A stretch of 8,150 nucleotides of DNA from assembly GCA_937892155.1 (NCBI GenBank), contig CALAUG010000053.1, forward strand, positions 1 to 8,150, written 5' to 3'. How positions within the stretch are numbered: the first letter of the stretch is position 1; every line of letters starts with the position of its first letter. The position numbers and the translations under genes are program-made. The stretch comes from an uncultured Bacteroidales bacterium. Lineage in GTDB: Bacteria; Bacteroidota; Bacteroidia; Bacteroidales; UBA1715. A model generated the notes under the pieces. It worked only from the letters and a program-made list of their open reading frames with translations, was not told the DNA's origin and ran no database searches. Below are positions 6,531 through 8,150 of the stretch, one piece after another.

Positions 6531-6942
6531 CTATTCATTTTTAGTTTTTTGTGAATGGAGGGATAAGACCACTCCGTATCTGTTCCGTAAGAAATTTGTT
6601 AGACCCTGATATGCCTGGATTTTGAGATAATCACGAGGGCAGATTTTTGAGAAATCCTGAAGAGAGGTAGAGATTACTTTCCCATCAATCAATTCTCCAT
6701 ATTCAGCTTCTATAGCCGGAATGTCTGCCCTATATCTTCTTGGGATAAAATTAGAATCTGGCATAGGTCGTAACTTTAAAAGTGAAATGGTCGTTGAAGT
6801 GCTGAAACTCCAGAGCCTTGATGTTGCTTGCTCCCATTGCCTTTGCCGCCTGTTTGTAATCGTAAAAGAAATCATCGTTAGCATAGTAAATTACATAGCG
6901 TCCAGAGTATTCATCCAGATCAACTATAACGCCACCCAAAAT
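6531..6942 (-). pseudogene. 5'-truncated, frameshifted remnant of an unknown gene
   Basis: Two overlapping minus-strand frames read as halves of one protein. The upstream half (about 6940 down to 6751) gives DLDEYSGRYVIYYANDDFFY, then KQAAKAMGASNIKALEFQHF and FTFKVTTYARF before a TAA. The downstream half, one frame over, gives NFIPRRYRADIPAIEAEYGE, then DGKVISTSLQDF and ends KNE at 6531. A one-base shift around 6750-6760 would join them. The upstream half has no ATG: an in-frame TAA lies just before ATT-TTG at about 6940, so the natural N-terminus is gone. The product family is not recognised. The truncation point coincides with the start of the DUF3791/DUF3990 module region, suggesting that arrival of that module or a deletion removed the 5' end. 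Confidence 0.5.
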
Positions 6943-6964
6943 TTAGACTAAAGCCTGGAGTGGC
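6931..6964. repeat. Nested inverted repeats at the pseudogene/module junction
   Basis: GCCAC (6931-6935) and GTGGC (6960-6964) are inverted copies that enclose a perfect small palindrome, TTTAG-A-CTAAA (6942-6952). The site lies exactly where the minus-strand remnant loses its reading frame and the non-coding leader of the DUF3791 operon begins. It could be a junction or recombination scar, or a weak hairpin. The arms are short, so chance is possible. Confidence 0.3.
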
Positions 6965-6993
6965 TGTCTTTGCAAAAATTCAAAAAAGATGAG

Positions 6994-7020
6994 TGATGCG
7001 ACATCAACTCTGAAAAGTTG
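6994..7020. promoter_or_regulatory. Two adjoining inverted repeats, possible operator
   Basis: TGATG-CGA-CATCA (6994-7006) is a perfect 5-bp inverted repeat with a 3-nt spacer. It is followed, with a 2-nt overlap, by CAACT-CTGAAA-AGTTG (7005-7020). They lie about 45-70 bp upstream of the -7 box of the DUF3791/DUF3990 operon. Such operator-like sites would suit autoregulation of a toxin-antitoxin-type module, but both are short and could be chance. Confidence 0.25.
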
Positions 7021-7062
7021 AAAAATTGTTTCCGTCTATAACACTTTCTCGAAAATTATATG

Positions 7063-7070
7063 TATTTTTG
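7063..7070 (+). promoter_or_regulatory. Bacteroidales-type -7 box (TATTTTTG)
   Basis: TATTTTTG matches the TAnnTTTG -7 consensus of the Bacteroides housekeeping sigma factor. No clear TTTG -33 element is seen at the right spacing. Transcription would start near 7077, which is downstream of the ATG at 7060 and argues that translation of the DUF3791 gene begins at a later ATG. Confidence 0.5.
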
Positions 7071-7086
7071 CGCAAATTTTATGTTA

Positions 7087-7308
7087 ATGTCGAAACAGAA
7101 ACTTTATAAAATAAATTATATAATGTTGCTTGTCAGTGAGTTCGCCAAGAAATTCGGACTCACCGAGAAACAAGCTTTCAACTATCTTGACCGTTACAAA
7201 GGAATAGCCTTTGTCAATAAATTTTACAATGTCATTCACACTTTCGACTTTGAATATGCAATCAACGATGTGAGGGAAGTCTGCCAAGCTAACGGAGGGA
7301 AAATATAA
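7087..7308 (+). CDS. DUF3791 domain protein, first gene of a DUF3791/DUF3990 module
   Basis: A small protein of 73 residues from this start. The core (LVSEFAKKFGLTEKQAFNYL, then DRYKGIAFVNKFYNVIHT and a C-terminal CQANGGK) matches my memory of DUF3791 proteins in Bacteroidales, including the LxxYKGIxF-YxxxHT pattern. Function is unknown; the family is habitually found directly upstream of DUF3990 proteins and may be the antitoxin-like or partner subunit. In-frame ATGs lie at 7060, 7081, 7087 and 7123. I chose 7087 because the -7 box at 7063-7070 excludes 7060 and the first helix (KLYKINYIMLL) should be kept. The stop overlaps the next start by one base (TAATG at 7306-7310), implying translational coupling. 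Confidence 0.75.
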   Translation: MSKQKLYKINYIMLLVSEFAKKFGLTEKQAFNYLDRYKGIAFVNKFYNVIHTFDFEYAINDVREVCQANGGKI

Positions 7309-7781
7309 TGTTGTTATATCACGGTTCGGACGTTTTAATTGAAACAATAGATTTATCCAAGTCACAGTATTTCAAAGACTTCGGACGTGGGTTTTATTTG
7401 AGTGACAATTTCAAGCAAGCAAACGATTTTGCAAAATATAAGGCTGCCAAACCGTCTTCTGAGACACGCAAACCTTTTGTGACAACATTTTGTTTTGATG
7501 AAAACAACTTGAAAAATGGTAAGTTGCTTGTACTGGAATTTAATTCTTATAGCGAGACATGGATCGATTTTATCGACAGGAACAGAAATGCCGTGAATCA
7601 AGATTATGATGTGATAATCGGTCCGATTGCAAACGACCAAGTAAGGTCACAGTTTTTAAGGTATGAAAATGGGGAAATTAATAAGTTTGAACTGCTTGAC
7701 AGTTTGAAATACAAACACTTGACATTTCAATATTGTTTTGTGACTGAAAAAGCCATATCAAAATTAGAAAGGAAGAGATAA
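7308..7781 (+). CDS. DUF3990 domain protein, predicted ADP-ribosyltransferase-fold toxin-like enzyme
   Basis: A 157-residue protein with the full set of DUF3990 landmarks: LYHGSD at the N-terminus (His5), DFGRGFYLS (24-32, Tyr30), the ETWIDFIDRNR block (83-93), YDVIIGPIAND (100-110) and QYCFVTEKAI (141-150, Gln141). His5, Tyr30 and Gln141 can be read as the H-Y-[EDQ] triad of the diphtheria-toxin-like ADP-ribosyltransferase superfamily, to which DUF3990 has been linked in computational surveys. If active it would transfer ADP-ribose from NAD+ to an unknown target, or consume NAD+. Its length is typical, so the gene looks intact. GGAGGG about 10 nt before the ATG is an unusually good ribosome binding site for Bacteroidales. 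It overlaps the genes on both sides by one base. Target and toxicity are inference. Confidence 0.85.
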   Translation: MLLYHGSDVLIETIDLSKSQYFKDFGRGFYLSDNFKQANDFAKYKAAKPSSETRKPFVTTFCFDENNLKNGKLLVLEFNSYSETWIDFIDRNRNAVNQDYDVIIGPIANDQVRSQFLRYENGEINKFELLDSLKYKHLTFQYCFVTEKAISKLERKR

Positions 7782-7984
7782 TGACAAACAACAATCAAAT
7801 AGGACGTGAAATTGTCAGGAGAATGATTGACGACAAACTTTGCGATACTGTGACTGCAATCAGATTTTATTATAATTCAATAACTTACGAGAATTTCAAT
7901 TTTGAAAAATTAGATGATATTGATAAACTGTATGCCAAATTCAAATTTGAATTTTTAAATGGCAAAACGGTTAGTATGACCTAA
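7781..7984 (+). CDS. Small unknown protein, third gene of the DUF3791/DUF3990 operon
   Basis: A 67-residue protein starting at an ATG that overlaps the stop of the DUF3990 gene by one base (TAATG), with a purine-rich GAAAGGAAGAG just upstream as ribosome binding site. The sequence is helical at the N-terminus (IGREIVRRMIDDKLCDTVTA) and rich in Phe, Tyr and Asp later (DDIDKLYAKFKFEFLNGK). I recognise no family. The tight coupling suggests it is a working partner of the DUF3990 protein, either an antitoxin or immunity-type protein or an accessory factor. No clear terminator is visible in the 20 bp before the convergent gene. Confidence 0.65.
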   Translation: MTNNNQIGREIVRRMIDDKLCDTVTAIRFYYNSITYENFNFEKLDDIDKLYAKFKFEFLNGKTVSMT

Positions 7985-8004
7985 TATCCTTTTCTACTTT
8001 ATTC

Positions 8005-8150
8005 TCACTCAACCTTCTCAACCTCCGTTATCCCGTATTTCCTGAACCTGCTTTTCGGGATGTACCACAAAATGTCGTCGAATGCCAGGAAAATCTTGCC
8101 GTTCATGGTGATGCGCCCGACGTTTGAGTTGAGGCTGAAGCCGGAGAACG
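8005..8150 (-). CDS. 3' end of an unidentified gene running off the window
   Basis: On the minus strand a frame is open from the window edge to a TGA at 8005-8007, giving the last 48 residues of a protein (NVGRITMNGKIFLAFDDILW, then IPKSRFRKYGITEVEKVE). It begins outside the window, so length and family cannot be judged. Its G+C content is clearly higher than that of the DUF3990 operon beside it and resembles that of the small gene at 6-227, suggesting backbone or different-origin DNA. It converges on the DUF3990 operon with a 20-bp gap. Confidence 0.55.
   Translation of the reverse strand, partial: FSGFSLNSNVGRITMNGKIFLAFDDILWYIPKSRFRKYGITEVEKVE

Noticed and set aside
7060..7086. ATG at 7060 as the start of the DUF3791 gene
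   Set aside because: A TAnnTTTG -7 box at 7063-7070 would lie inside the coding region; starting at 7087 keeps the whole domain.
1..8150. CRISPR array, tRNA, rRNA, insertion-sequence terminal repeats
   Set aside because: I looked for regular direct repeats, cloverleaf-type sequences and transposase motifs on both strands and found none that I could support.

Overview
The window looks like accessory DNA from a gut-type Bacteroidales genome (Bacteroides, Parabacteroides or Prevotella relatives). The reasons are the A/T-rich intergenic regions, weak ribosome binding sites, a TAnnTTTG-type -7 box, and a gene repertoire typical of that group: a DUF6140-like small protein, EcsC, Sel1 repeats, SUMF1-fold proteins and a DUF3791/DUF3990 pair. 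No rRNA, tRNA, CRISPR array, integrase or intact transposase is visible.

Layout. (1) At 6-227 is a small, comparatively G+C-rich DUF6140-like gene. At the other end (8005-8150, minus strand) is the G+C-richer 3' end of an unidentified gene. These two may belong to an older backbone, with the A/T-richer material between them as cargo. (2) From 250 to 5051 is a plus-strand cluster: an EcsC-family membrane-associated protein, a membrane-anchored Sel1-repeat protein with a DnaJ-type CxxCxGxG zinc finger, a two-repeat TerB-like helical module in another frame, a SUMF1/FGE-sulfatase-fold protein, a split zinc-ribbon protein with a Gly/Ala-rich hydrophobic segment, and a three-helix small membrane protein. 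The last members are only 5-7 bp apart, so they are probably co-transcribed and may form a membrane-associated stress or defence-like complex. That role is inference. (3) From 5052 to 6942 the content looks eroded: a frameshifted remnant (5052-5302), a TPR/Sel1-like protein (5334-6200), an orphan small ORF (6243-6455), a hairpin between converging genes, and a 5'-truncated, frameshifted minus-strand gene (6531-6942). (4) From about 6990 to 7984 is a compact three-gene operon with two 1-nt stop/start overlaps: a DUF3791 protein, a DUF3990 protein (predicted ADP-ribosyltransferase fold) and a small unknown protein. It has its own upstream -7 box and inverted repeats and looks like a toxin-antitoxin-type module.

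Several genes show damage: the Sel1/TerB-like gene is split by an apparent one-base frameshift, and the SUMF1-fold gene lacks a central segment in frame. The most interesting parts are the compact ART-like trio and the EcsC/Sel1-zinc-finger/SUMF1/zinc-ribbon cluster, whose joint function I cannot name from known systems.
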